Source: a bacterium
GTDB lineage: Bacteria > JACRDZ01 > JAQUKH01
DNA length: 64,000 bases
Direction: 5' to 3'
NCBI GenBank assembly: GCA_028719205.1
Contig: JAQUKH010000004.1
Coordinates: 12,436 to 76,435, forward strand
The notes beneath the pieces were generated by a model. That model worked only from the letters and a program-made list of their open reading frames with translations, did not search any database and had not been told where the DNA came from. Shown piece by piece: positions 44,973 to 52,951 of this stretch (within the stretch, counting starts at the first letter, position 1; every line of letters begins with the position of its first letter). A program made the translations under genes and the position numbers.

Positions 44973-45758
44973 TCCTACCTTAATCAATCCTTCTTTTTCC
45001 AAAAAATTCTGTCCTTCGTTTGATAGAACAAAATCTACAAAATCTTTGGCGTCTTTTCCTAATTCACCGGTATGGACAAACAGAAAAGGCCGCATAAAAT
45101 TATATTTCTTTTCTTTTACCGCCGCCCGGTCCGGTAAAATTCCATCAATCTTAACTGCCTTTACATCTTTGTCAACAAGCCCTAACGATATATACGCGAT
45201 CGACCATGGATCCGCCTTTACGATCTCCCTTACCGACCCATTGGAATCCTGAACCATACAAGCGTTGGAAATTGGGGTTTCTTTCATTACCAATTCCTGG
45301 AACGCGCCGCGGGTACCTGAACCGTCCTCACGGGTAATGGCGTTTATTTCCTTATCCTCTCCACCTAACTCTTTCCAATTCAAGATCTTCCGGCTGAAAA
45401 TTTTTCTGATATCTTCAAGTGAAATATTATCTATTTTGTTTCGCGGATTAAGTATTACAACAACGGCATCATAGGCTATCGGGATAATTTTTAACTGTTT
45501 TTCCTCATCCAGGCTTAAATGCCTTGAGGACATCCCGATATTAGCTGTTCCTGATATCGCGGACTGTATCCCAGCGCTGGATCCGCCTCCCTGAATATTA
45601 ATCTCGGCTGTTTTATTTTTGCGGATATACATTTCTTCCAGACCTTCAACAAAAGGCTGGACAGAGGTCGATCCCGCAATAACTAAGGTTTTTTTACGGC
45701 TATTAGAATTACAGGAAAGAATAAAAATAATGCAGATCAATAAAAATATTTTTTTCAT
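44961..45758 (-). CDS. pstS: phosphate-binding lipoprotein PstS (system 2)
   Basis: 265 residues. Signal with lipobox LSC (MKKIFLLICIIFILSCNSNS), then TLVIAGSTSVQPFVEGLEEM, the start of the PstS/SphX-type periplasmic phosphate-binding family, with SGTRGAFQELV (phosphate-contact loop) near residue 150. The final residues GTTP and the stop come from a repeat element. A -10 box lies 7 bases before the ATG and four PhoB-type half-sites precede it, so it should be strongly phosphate-controlled and leaderless. Confidence 0.93.
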   Translation of the reverse strand: MKKIFLLICIIFILSCNSNSRKKTLVIAGSTSVQPFVEGLEEMYIRKNKTAEINIQGGGSSAGIQSAISGTANIGMSSRHLSLDEEKQLKIIPIAYDAVVVILNPRNKIDNISLEDIRKIFSRKILNWKELGGEDKEINAITREDGSGTRGAFQELVMKETPISNACMVQDSNGSVREIVKADPWSIAYISLGLVDKDVKAVKIDGILPDRAAVKEKKYNFMRPFLFVHTGELGKDAKDFVDFVLSNEGQNFLEKEGLIKVGTTP

Positions 45759-45765
45759 TCTCGAA

Positions 45766-45819
45766 ATTATATCATATATGTTTTGCGCGATTGTGAATTT
45801 TGTGTGAAGTTTTTGTTAT
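45766..45819 (-). promoter_or_regulatory. PhoB-type box and promoter of pstS2
   Basis: Half-sites on the minus strand at 45814 (ATAACA), 45803 (TTCACA), 45792 (TTCACA) and 45781 (degenerate GCAAAA), each 11 bases apart. Exact TATAAT at 45771-45766 lies at the same distance from the last half-site as in the other two boxes. The ATG follows 7 bases after the -10 box. Confidence 0.78.
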
Positions 45820-45827
45820 TCTTAACA

Positions 45828-46586
45828 TTACCCAAATCGACCCGTAATATATGCCTCAGTCCTTTTGTCTTTAGGATTAGTAAATATTTCCTGCGTTTTT
45901 CCAAATTCAATCAATTCGCCCAGTAGAAAAAATGCTGTCCAATCTGAGACACGTGCAGCCTGCTGCATATTATGAGTAACGATCACAATAGTATAATTTT
46001 GTTTTAACTGCTGGATCAGCTCTTCTATTTTTGTAGTAGAAATAGGATCCAGCGCCGAACACGGTTCATCAAACAGAATAACCTCCGGCTTAACCGCCAG
46101 GGCCCTCGCGATACAAAGCCTTTGCTGCTGCCCACCTGAAAGGCTCATGCCGGAAGCTTTTAGCTTATCTTTAACTTCATCCCATAACGCCGCTTTTTTC
46201 AAGGATTCCTCCACAATTTCATCTAAATAAGATTTTTTATTAATGCCGTTTAATTTCAAACCGACAGAAACATTTTCGTAGATAGAAAGTGTGGGAAACG
46301 GCGTCGGTTTTTGAAAAACCATCCCGACTTTTTGCCGAAGCTCGATCGGATCGACATCCCCGTCATAAATATTTTTGCCATCAAGCAAAACGTCACCACG
46401 CACACTGGTGCCGGGAATAACTTCATGCATTCGGTTTAAACACCGGATAAAAGTCGATTTACCGCACCCTGAAGGGCCAATGATCGCGGTGGCTACTCTT
46501 TCCCCTATCTTCATATTTATATCTTTTACCGCGTGTGTTTTTCCAAAATAGGCATTCAAATTATTAGTTATTATTGTGTTTTTCAT
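45828..46586 (-). CDS. pstB: phosphate ABC transporter ATPase PstB (system 1)
   Basis: 252 residues with all motifs normal: Walker [11 protein letters not shown]-loop VFQKP, signature LSGGQQQR, Walker B ILFDEP, H-loop VTHN. ATG 46586 is chosen because it overlaps the pstA1 stop by 4 bases; a longer open frame would overlap pstA1 by 82 bases. As the only PstB of system 1 it should form the usual homodimer. Confidence 0.95.
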   Translation of the reverse strand: MKNTIITNNLNAYFGKTHAVKDINMKIGERVATAIIGPSGCGKSTFIRCLNRMHEVIPGTSVRGDVLLDGKNIYDGDVDPIELRQKVGMVFQKPTPFPTLSIYENVSVGLKLNGINKKSYLDEIVEESLKKAALWDEVKDKLKASGMSLSGGQQQRLCIARALAVKPEVILFDEPCSALDPISTTKIEELIQQLKQNYTIVIVTHNMQQAARVSDWTAFFLLGELIEFGKTQEIFTNPKDKRTEAYITGRFG

Positions 46587-47416
46587 ATTTTCCTTTTCGT
46601 TACCAATCTGCTCGTTAAACTTATTACGAAAGTCAATCCAATAAGCACCAACGCCCCTGCCCATGCCTGTCTCTGCCAGTCCTCAAAAGGCGAGATCGCG
46701 TAAACAAATATTTGTAAAGGAAGCGCGGCTATCGGCTGGGTCATTCCCTGGTGCCAGAACCTGTTTCCGAAAGCCGTAAATAAAAGCGGCGCAGTCTCGC
46801 CAAAGATCCGGGCGATAGACAACATTACCCCTGTAATTGTACCCGGCATTGCTGTCTTCAAAATTATTCTAATAGTGGTTTTGAACCGGTTTATCCCAAG
46901 CGCCAGAGACGCCTCACGCAAATCATGGGGAACCATCCGTATCGCCTCTTCCGTGGTCCGCATTATAGTGGGAATCATTATTATCCCAAGCGCGAAAGCT
47001 CCGCTTAACGCTGAAAAACTTTTCATCGGCCGAACCCAGACTGAATAAGCGAAAATCCCGATCACAATAGAAGGCACTCCGCTTAACACATCCGCTGAAA
47101 ATCTGATCAAGGTTCCCAATTTGTTAGTGCTGAATTCCGAAAGATACACCCCGCCTAGCACACCTGCAGGTATCGCCCATAAAGACGCCATACCAGTTAA
47201 GATCAGGCTTCCAATAATGGCGTTTGCCATACCACCGCCTGGTTCCCCAGCGGGTTTTGGAAGCTGTGTGAAAAAATCAATATTTATGCTTGTGATACCT
47301 TTTGAAATAACATAAACAAAAATACTGATCAAAGGCAATAAAACAAATATTGCGCAGAAAACTGTAAGAGCCCTCATTAATTTATCTGTTATTTTTCTTC
47401 TTAAATAATTATTCAT
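46583..47416 (-). CDS. pstA: phosphate ABC transporter permease PstA (system 1)
   Basis: 277 residues, six helices. EAA loop [40 protein letters not shown] is the family's first periplasmic loop. Preceded by a repeat element and an AAGG ribosome site. Coupled to pstB1. Confidence 0.95.
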   Translation of the reverse strand: MNNYLRRKITDKLMRALTVFCAIFVLLPLISIFVYVISKGITSINIDFFTQLPKPAGEPGGGMANAIIGSLILTGMASLWAIPAGVLGGVYLSEFSTNKLGTLIRFSADVLSGVPSIVIGIFAYSVWVRPMKSFSALSGAFALGIIMIPTIMRTTEEAIRMVPHDLREASLALGINRFKTTIRIILKTAMPGTITGVMLSIARIFGETAPLLFTAFGNRFWHQGMTQPIAALPLQIFVYAISPFEDWQRQAWAGALVLIGLTFVISLTSRLVTKRKI

Positions 47417-47428
47417 CTGTTACCTTTT

Positions 47429-47473
47429 ACCACCCCTTAATCCCCTCCTTGCTAAGGAGGGGACGGGGGAGGT
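47429..47473. repeat. 45-bp palindromic repeat between pstC1 and pstA1
   Basis: Same element as 44928-44972, inverted, 43 of 45 identical, with hairpin TCCCCTCCTT/AAGGAGGGGA. It begins immediately after the pstC1 stop codon. Confidence 0.88.
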
Positions 47474-48397
47474 TCATTTCCCGAAACTTGCTTTATTTGT
47501 TGTAGACCAGACTAAAAATCTCGCTATTATATTTAAGAATAGCGTCAATCCAAAAAGGATCAACCCTATTTCCATTAGAGTTGATACATATAAATCGCTG
47601 GTCGCCTCGGTAAATTCATTGGCAATAACTGAAGACATTGTAGCCGCCGGCGCGAACAGGGAAAGAGAAATTTCCGGCCGGTTTCCGATAAGCATAGTCA
47701 CAGCCATTGTCTCGCCGAGCGCCCGCCCTAACCCTAAAATCACCGCGCCCATAACCCCGTTCTTACTAAATTTCAGAACAGCCAATTTTATTGTTTCCCA
47801 TCGTGTCGCGCCAAGCGCCAATGCCGCCTCGCGCTGTGAATGGGGCACAGCCATAAAGATATCCCTTGAAACCGAAGCTATGGTAGGGATAATCATAATG
47901 CTTAAAATAATCCCCGCGGCCATCATCCCCACACCATAAATATCTCCCTGGAAAAAAGGCAAAAATCCAAAATATTTAGCGAAAAACGGTTGAATAGTTT
48001 CCCTGAGTAACGGCACCAGAACAAAAATTCCCCATAAACCATAGATCACACTCGGTATCGCGGCTAACAGTTCAATCAAGAAACTCAAAGGCTGTCTTAT
48101 TTTTGAGGGAGCGAGTTCGGAAAGATAAATAGCGGTTCCTAAAGAAATCGGAACTGCAATTATTAGAGCTAAAAGAGAAGAGACGATAGTCCCCCAGATA
48201 AATGTCAACGCCCCAAAATTTTCTTTAACCGGATCCCACCGCGTATTGAATAAAAACGGGAACCCAAAATTTTTAATTGCCGGAAACGCCTCTTTTGTTA
48301 TTATAAAAAGTATGAGAATGGCAAAGGCAACCGCAGACAAAGCAAAAACCGCGGATACCTTCTGAAAAATAAAATCAGTCAATTTTGATCTTTTCAC
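47474..48397 (-). CDS. pstC: phosphate ABC transporter permease PstC (system 1)
   Basis: 307 residues, six helices; EAA loop QREAALALGATRWETIKLAV; LSELAPSKIRQPLSFLIELL in the middle. The start is GTG at 48397; no Met occurs before the first helix and no ribosome site is present. The predicted -10 box ends 6 bases upstream, so the message may be leaderless from a GTG. Confidence 0.94.
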   Translation of the reverse strand: MKRSKLTDFIFQKVSAVFALSAVAFAILILFIITKEAFPAIKNFGFPFLFNTRWDPVKENFGALTFIWGTIVSSLLALIIAVPISLGTAIYLSELAPSKIRQPLSFLIELLAAIPSVIYGLWGIFVLVPLLRETIQPFFAKYFGFLPFFQGDIYGVGMMAAGIILSIMIIPTIASVSRDIFMAVPHSQREAALALGATRWETIKLAVLKFSKNGVMGAVILGLGRALGETMAVTMLIGNRPEISLSLFAPAATMSSVIANEFTEATSDLYVSTLMEIGLILFGLTLFLNIIARFLVWSTTNKASFGK

Positions 48398-48403
48398 GAT
48401 TAG

Positions 48404-48457
48404 AGTTTAACAAAAGTATGTTAAGAAATTATGAAGGAAGTGTGAATTTTGTGTGAA
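48404..48457 (-). promoter_or_regulatory. PhoB-type box and promoter of pstC1
   Basis: Four half-sites at exact 11-base steps on the minus strand: TTCACA (48452), TTCACA (48441), TTCATA (48430), TTAACA (48419). The -10 candidate TAAACT (48409-48404) is spaced from the last half-site exactly as at psiE. Confidence 0.82.
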
Positions 48458-48477
48458 GTTTTTGCTGAAAGGGAATC

Positions 48478-48512
48478 GGGCCGCAATCCCGATCTCGTCG
48501 GGACCGCGGCCC
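48478..48512. terminator. strong GC-rich hairpin after pstS1
   Basis: Arms GGGCCGC (48478-48484) and GCGGCCC (48506-48512) enclose a second stem CCCGA/TCGGG. It lies between the pstS1 stop and the pstC1 promoter. It has no U-tract, so it may protect the pstS1 message end or reduce read-through. Confidence 0.5.
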
Positions 48513-48538
48513 TTAAGCTTCAAGGAGGAAGCATTTCC

Positions 48539-49579
48539 CTATTTTACCTGTATTTCACTTATTTTATTCTGAATCTTTGTTATAAGACTATTTGGTAATG
48601 GAGCATACAACAGGTCCGCCGCGTATTTCTGGCCGTCTGTTACCGCCCAATTTAAAAATTTAACTATTTTCTCGCCTTTTGCTTTATCATTTTGTTTTTT
48701 ATAAACAAGTATCCATGTTAATCCGGCAATCGGATAAGCGTCTTTTCCCGAAGGATTAACCAGCGATACCCTGAAATCAGACGGCATTGTGTCAACTTTC
48801 GCGTCCAATGCTTTAGTAGTACTCTCTAAACTTGGGGTAATAAAATTTCCAGCAATGTTTTTAATATCGCCATAAGGGAGCTTGTTTTTAACCGCGTAGG
48901 ATAGTTCCACATAACCTATGCTCCCGGGTGTTTGTTTAACCAAACCCGTCACTCCTTCATTCCCTTTTCCGCCTAAACCAACCGGCCAATCAACCGAAGT
49001 CCCTTTTCCGACTTTTGATTTCCACGCGCCGGATATCTCCGAAAGATAATCAACAAAAATAAAAGTAGTACCGCTTCCATCTGAACGATGGACCACAACA
49101 ATTTTTTTGTCAGGAAGATTTACACCGGGATTATCCTGGGCAATCCTGCCATCATTCCATTTTTTTATCTTTCCAAGAAAAATATCGGCCACTACATCCG
49201 GGCTGAATCGTAAGGACGAACGGCTGTTCGACACTTCTTGCAGGTTGTAAGTTAAAACAACCGCTCCCGCAACCATGGGGAGATGAAATATTTCCGCACC
49301 AGCTTTTTGCAGCTGTTCATCAGTCATAGGGCCGTCAGTCGCGCCAAAATCCACAGTCTTTTCACTGATCTGTCTTATCCCGCCGCCTGAACCGATAGAC
49401 TGGTAATTGAAATTTACCGTTTCATCTATTTTCGCGTATTCGTAAAACCATTTTGAATAAATCGGGTACGGAAATGTCGCTCCAGCCCCGTTTATCAGAA
49501 GAAGCTTCGCGGCAAAAACCCCGCTTACGATAATGAGGCTGATAAAAACACCCCCAATAATTGTTAATAATTTTTTCAT
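48539..49579 (-). CDS. pstS: periplasmic phosphate-binding protein PstS (system 1)
   Basis: 346 residues, the E. coli-type PstS. Signal peptide (GGVFISLIIVSGVFA), then LLINGAGATFPYPIYSKWFY, then FNYQSIGSGGGIRQ and the phosphate loop HRSDGSGTTFIFVDYL. Unlike PstS2 it has no lipobox and should be free in the periplasm. AAAGGAGG precedes the ATG. It follows the porin by 15 bases, so both are on one transcript. Confidence 0.96.
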   Translation of the reverse strand: MKKLLTIIGGVFISLIIVSGVFAAKLLLINGAGATFPYPIYSKWFYEYAKIDETVNFNYQSIGSGGGIRQISEKTVDFGATDGPMTDEQLQKAGAEIFHLPMVAGAVVLTYNLQEVSNSRSSLRFSPDVVADIFLGKIKKWNDGRIAQDNPGVNLPDKKIVVVHRSDGSGTTFIFVDYLSEISGAWKSKVGKGTSVDWPVGLGGKGNEGVTGLVKQTPGSIGYVELSYAVKNKLPYGDIKNIAGNFITPSLESTTKALDAKVDTMPSDFRVSLVNPSGKDAYPIAGLTWILVYKKQNDKAKGEKIVKFLNWAVTDGQKYAADLLYAPLPNSLITKIQNKISEIQVK

Positions 49580-49594
49580 ATTAATTTTCCTCCT

Positions 49595-50782
49595 TTATAT
49601 TTTTATCTGTATCTGAGCTAATACTTCATTTAAACTGCCGGTTGTAACAGTTTCATCCTTGCGGGCCCTGTAATCGACCATCAATTTAGTATTATCATTT
49701 ATGAACCAGTTCAAACCGACAGTCGTAATTTTCTGAGTATTACTGTCTATGTCTTTATCAGGGTCATAAGTCTCATATTTAACTACGGGCTGTATAGCCA
49801 TTTTGCCTTCTAAAGGAATTTTATACGCCGCCTGAACATAGTAGCCATTTCCGGTAACATCGGTTTTGCTATCATCTTCATAATCTTTCTTTTGCGTTAA
49901 ATATTCACCCTGAACATTAAATTTTTCAAACACATATTTTACCAATGCCCCTGAACGTGTACGACTGTATGGGTCCTGCGTGCTGGTCTTTTTAAACATT
50001 CCTGTTTTTGAATCAGCAGTTGTAGTGCTATATGTATCCTTTTGCTCCATTTCTTTTCCTGTCATGTAGTTTACCCCGAAGGATAAACCTTTAACAGGAG
50101 TAAATACAATCTTTCCAACCGCGTCCTTACCGCTATTATCTTCAGAGGCGTTAGCGCCCGAGCCATTAACTATTGCTAACCCGTAATAGACGCTTTTATT
50201 GAAAAGATTCGCGTCCACCATTAAACCCATATCTCTTTCCTGCGCTAAGCTTCCTACAGGAAGAGACCGTTCTATCGTATCTATGGCTGAACTTGAAGTA
50301 AGAAATTCATCTGAGTAAGGTATTTTAAACTGCCCTATGGTAATGTTCGCGTAATCAAAATGGGAGAACTTCATGTACGCGTCATTGACAATAGACCCGC
50401 TGGGGCTCTTTGAAGGGTCAATTTCCGCCTTATAATTTACTTTATCAAGAACTTTTCCAGCGATAGATAAGGTTACTGTCTTAATCCTGAATTGGTCTTT
50501 AGCGTTAGGTTTCGCGAAATGCTCAAAACGGACCTGAGTATAACCGCCTATTTTTATATCGGCCTTATCTTTTGATTCCTTCGCTTTAGCTTCCGCTTCC
50601 GCCTTCTTTGCCGCGTCTATGCTGTTCTGTGTATCTGTTCTTACCTCCTGGGATTCAGCCGCGTTCAAAAACCCCTTCTCTACCAATTTGTTCAAAAGAA
50701 CATCCGTCTCACCCGCAAACGCGGAAGACGTTGCCGCAAACAACACGGCACCTGCAAACATACTTCTCAACATCTTTTTCAT
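49595..50782 (-). CDS. phosphate-selective porin (OprO/OprP family)
   Basis: 395 residues. Signal peptide MKKMLRSMFAGAVLFAATSS ending AFA, a short Ala/Lys/Glu-rich coiled segment (about 45-75), then a beta barrel of the OprO/P family: IKIGGYTQVRFEHFAKPN, FRIKTVTLSIAGKV and a C-terminal strand ending QIQIKI. It should be a trimeric outer-membrane channel favouring anions. Close linkage to pstS1 supports phosphate. AAAGGAG lies upstream. Confidence 0.92.
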   Translation of the reverse strand: MKKMLRSMFAGAVLFAATSSAFAGETDVLLNKLVEKGFLNAAESQEVRTDTQNSIDAAKKAEAEAKAKESKDKADIKIGGYTQVRFEHFAKPNAKDQFRIKTVTLSIAGKVLDKVNYKAEIDPSKSPSGSIVNDAYMKFSHFDYANITIGQFKIPYSDEFLTSSSAIDTIERSLPVGSLAQERDMGLMVDANLFNKSVYYGLAIVNGSGANASEDNSGKDAVGKIVFTPVKGLSFGVNYMTGKEMEQKDTYSTTTADSKTGMFKKTSTQDPYSRTRSGALVKYVFEKFNVQGEYLTQKKDYEDDSKTDVTGNGYYVQAAYKIPLEGKMAIQPVVKYETYDPDKDIDSNTQKITTVGLNWFINDNTKLMVDYRARKDETVTTGSLNEVLAQIQIKI

Positions 50783-50856
50783 TTTTTTCTCCTTTTTGAT
50801 TATTTACACATAATTTTCTAATCTGCCGTAAATTCAATTCTATTTGTTTTAACGAC

Positions 50857-50946
50857 TCATGTCATAATTGCAGTCATTTTTTTCTCTTTTTCCATATTAT
50901 CCAAAATACCGCGTGGCTTGTTCCTCATGGCTGCCATATTTTGCAT
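50857..50946 (-). CDS. possible 29-residue Met-rich small protein
   Basis: An ATG at 50946 opens a 29-codon frame with seven Met residues (starts MQNMAAMRNKPRG, ends KMTAIMT) and ends in TGA. A strong AAAAGGAGGTGA lies between the regulator stop and this ATG, though the spacing (12 bases) is longer than ideal. It fills part of the gap between the receiver gene and the porin gene, in the same direction. No family is recognised; it could instead be a leader for the porin. Confidence 0.4.
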   Translation of the reverse strand: MQNMAAMRNKPRGILDNMEKEKKMTAIMT

Positions 50947-50967
50947 AATCTTCAGTCACCTCCTTTT

Positions 50968-51375
50968 CTAACAATACGCGTATATGTCATTATTTTTATT
51001 TTTGTCATATAACGATTTTTTCTTAACAATTTCCATCAACTCTGAAATATTAAACGGTTTGGCAAGATAATAATCCGCCCCTATAACATCCCCGTAAATT
51101 TTATCCAGCGGCTGTACTCTGGCTGTCAATATAATTACGCATGTTTTAGAAAGAACCGGATTTTCCTTAATGGCCCTGCATATGGTAAATCCATCAATCC
51201 CGGGAAGCATAACATCCAGAATAACTACATCAAATATCTCCTTACCAATTTTTTCTTTTGCCTCAAGCCCGTCAAATGCCGAATCCGGATTAAAACCTCG
51301 AACAATTAAATTGTACGAAATAAGTTTATTTAAATGCTCATCATCCTCAACAACTAATACTTTTTTATCTTTCAT
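50968..51375 (-). CDS. receiver-only response regulator
   Basis: 135 residues: one CheY-like receiver and no output domain. The acidic pair VVEDDEHL, phosphoacceptor Asp in VVILDVMLPG, the Thr/Ser site ILTAR and the Lys in YYLAKPF are all present. It closely resembles the receiver of the PhoB gene at 63066. Linkage to psiE behind a PhoB-type box puts it in the phosphate regulon, possibly as a phosphate sink or partner of PhoR. AAAGGAG precedes the ATG. Confidence 0.9.
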   Translation of the reverse strand: MKDKKVLVVEDDEHLNKLISYNLIVRGFNPDSAFDGLEAKEKIGKEIFDVVILDVMLPGIDGFTICRAIKENPVLSKTCVIILTARVQPLDKIYGDVIGADYYLAKPFNISELMEIVKKKSLYDKNKNNDIYAYC

Positions 51376-51399
51376 AATGCTCCTTTAAAATTAATCTGT

Positions 51400-51846
51400 T
51401 TAATCCAATTCTCTATTGCTTGGAGAATATTTCACGGTAAATATCCTCATTATGCATAACACAAACACAATACCCAGCATCATTCCCATTTTGTATGGTT
51501 CAAACTCCCTGAATAAATACCCGATCATTTCCGTAAGCACGATCACGATCATCGTATCTATAATAAAACTTATCTTTACCCTGCCTTCAGAAAAATAAAC
51601 CATAATAGTTTTGTATATTTCAAGAAGCGCGAGTATCGTTAGCACGTTTAGTATTATTCCATGCAAAGCATGTTCCAGGTCTATTTGAAACAGGAACCTG
51701 AAATGAAAAACCATTGCAATAATACCAGCCAGCATACTGCCAAGCGTTATAAGCATTAACATCCTCAATATCAAACTGGCTATTTTTTCATAGACTTTCA
51801 CTGAAACCAATTCTTCTGATATATTTCTTATTATTTCTGTTTTCAT
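51400..51846 (-). CDS. PsiE-like phosphate-starvation membrane protein
   Basis: About 148 residues with four membrane helices, including LEHALHGIILNVLTILALLE and a charged turn EGRVKISFIIDTMIVIVLTE, the PsiE family pattern. The function of PsiE is unknown but it is phosphate-starvation-inducible in E. coli. The second ATG (51846) is preferred since AAAGGAG touches the first. It is the first gene after a PhoB-type box with TATAAT. Confidence 0.85.
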   Translation of the reverse strand: MKTEIIRNISEELVSVKVYEKIASLILRMLMLITLGSMLAGIIAMVFHFRFLFQIDLEHALHGIILNVLTILALLEIYKTIMVYFSEGRVKISFIIDTMIVIVLTEMIGYLFREFEPYKMGMMLGIVFVLCIMRIFTVKYSPSNRELD

Positions 51847-51905
51847 AAAGTTCATCTCCTTTCTACTGCATTTGCAGTATCTTCTTTTTTATTTTAATTG
51901 TATAT

Positions 51906-51959
51906 ATTATAAAATAACAATGTGGAGATATTATGAGGAGAATGTGAAGTTTATGTGAA
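51906..51959 (-). promoter_or_regulatory. PhoB-type box and promoter of the psiE-regulator-porin-pstS1 unit
   Basis: Half-sites on the minus strand every 11 bases: TTCACA (51954), TTCACA (51943), CTCATA (51932), TCCACA (51921). Exact TATAAT at 51911-51906. A leader of about 50 bases follows, with a small palindrome ACTGCAAATGCAGT and a normal ribosome site. Confidence 0.82.
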
Positions 51960-51975
51960 TTATTTCAGAGGGTTT

Positions 51976-52947
51976 TTATTGATTTTTAAAAAGTAAAGGA
52001 TTGATTTGTGAGAGCACTACACGTTCAAATTCGGTATATAAACTAAACTTGCGGCTGGATTCTATCAGATTATAACTTATCTTTTCAGGGGTAACATTTA
52101 TTTCCATGAAATGATGAAACCCATTATTAAATTTCAATCCTCCTCCCCCGCCGCCGGAAACAATGTACATATGCCCATCACGGTTTTCCGCCCTTGGATT
52201 ATGAATATGCCCTGAAAATATGTAATTAACGTTATATTTTTTTACCAGATCATGCAGAGTTTTGAAAGTGGGATCGGCATCATTCCTCCGTTCACCGGTA
52301 CCATAAGCCCACGCGCTTGGTTTGTGCATAAAAAGGAAAATATATCTCTTCCCTTTATAATTTTCTTCCAGCACTTTTCCAAGCCATTGATAATCTTCGC
52401 CAACCAAGTCATCCCTCTCTTTACCATTATTTAATAATACAAACAGGTCCTGCCCGAAAACGAAAAAGTTTTGAAGCGGACCATACGAGGTTTCGAATAA
52501 TTTTTCACCCGATCCATTAATATCATATTTCCCGCGGCCTCCAAACACCGAAGCCGGAACATCGGCAATATCGTGGTTCCCCGGAACAACAAATACCGGA
52601 AATTCTACATCCCAGTTACTGTATTCAGTAAGAAATACCCGGTAATAACCCGGGGTGGACCTTGCGACTAGATCACCGGCATAAATACCAAAATCTATGG
52701 AATCCTTATTCGCCTGCCGGAATAAATTTTGCGCGGTGGCAATACCGAACTGTGTATCCCCAATAACCATAAATCTATATGAATCTTTGTTGCCGATCGT
52801 CTCTAACCTCTGGAAATTATCGGGGAAATTTCCAAGGCCAGGAACAGGAGCAAGATTTCGCGCTGTTAAAATTATTTGAGTATAAGCAATAAAAAAAAGC
52901 AATATAATTATACCAACTGAATATTTAAGTGTTTTTTTTATTTTCAT
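51976..52947 (-). CDS. membrane-anchored calcineurin-like metallophosphoesterase
   Basis: 323 residues. One N-terminal hydrophobic segment (SVGIIILLFFIAYTQIIL) anchors or exports it. Metal motifs follow in order: VIGDTQFG (residues about 60), YAGDLV, VPGNHDIA, FLFMHKPS and FSGHIHNPR. The substrate is unknown. It follows znuB by 4 bases, so it is transcribed with a zinc importer, and these enzymes need a di-metal site. Confidence 0.88.
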   Translation of the reverse strand: MKIKKTLKYSVGIIILLFFIAYTQIILTARNLAPVPGLGNFPDNFQRLETIGNKDSYRFMVIGDTQFGIATAQNLFRQANKDSIDFGIYAGDLVARSTPGYYRVFLTEYSNWDVEFPVFVVPGNHDIADVPASVFGGRGKYDINGSGEKLFETSYGPLQNFFVFGQDLFVLLNNGKERDDLVGEDYQWLGKVLEENYKGKRYIFLFMHKPSAWAYGTGERRNDADPTFKTLHDLVKKYNVNYIFSGHIHNPRAENRDGHMYIVSGGGGGGLKFNNGFHHFMEINVTPEKISYNLIESSRKFSLYTEFERVVLSQINPLLFKNQ

Positions 52948-52951
52948 AATA

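Noticed and set aside
46587-46664. 26-residue N-terminal extension of pstB1
   Set aside because: It lies inside pstA1; ATG 46586 overlaps the pstA1 stop by 4 bases, as in the other pst genes.
50856-50880. TGTCAT-like repeat upstream of the porin as a PhoB box
   Set aside because: The two words are 12 bases apart, not 11, point away from the porin, and no -10 box is placed like the other three.
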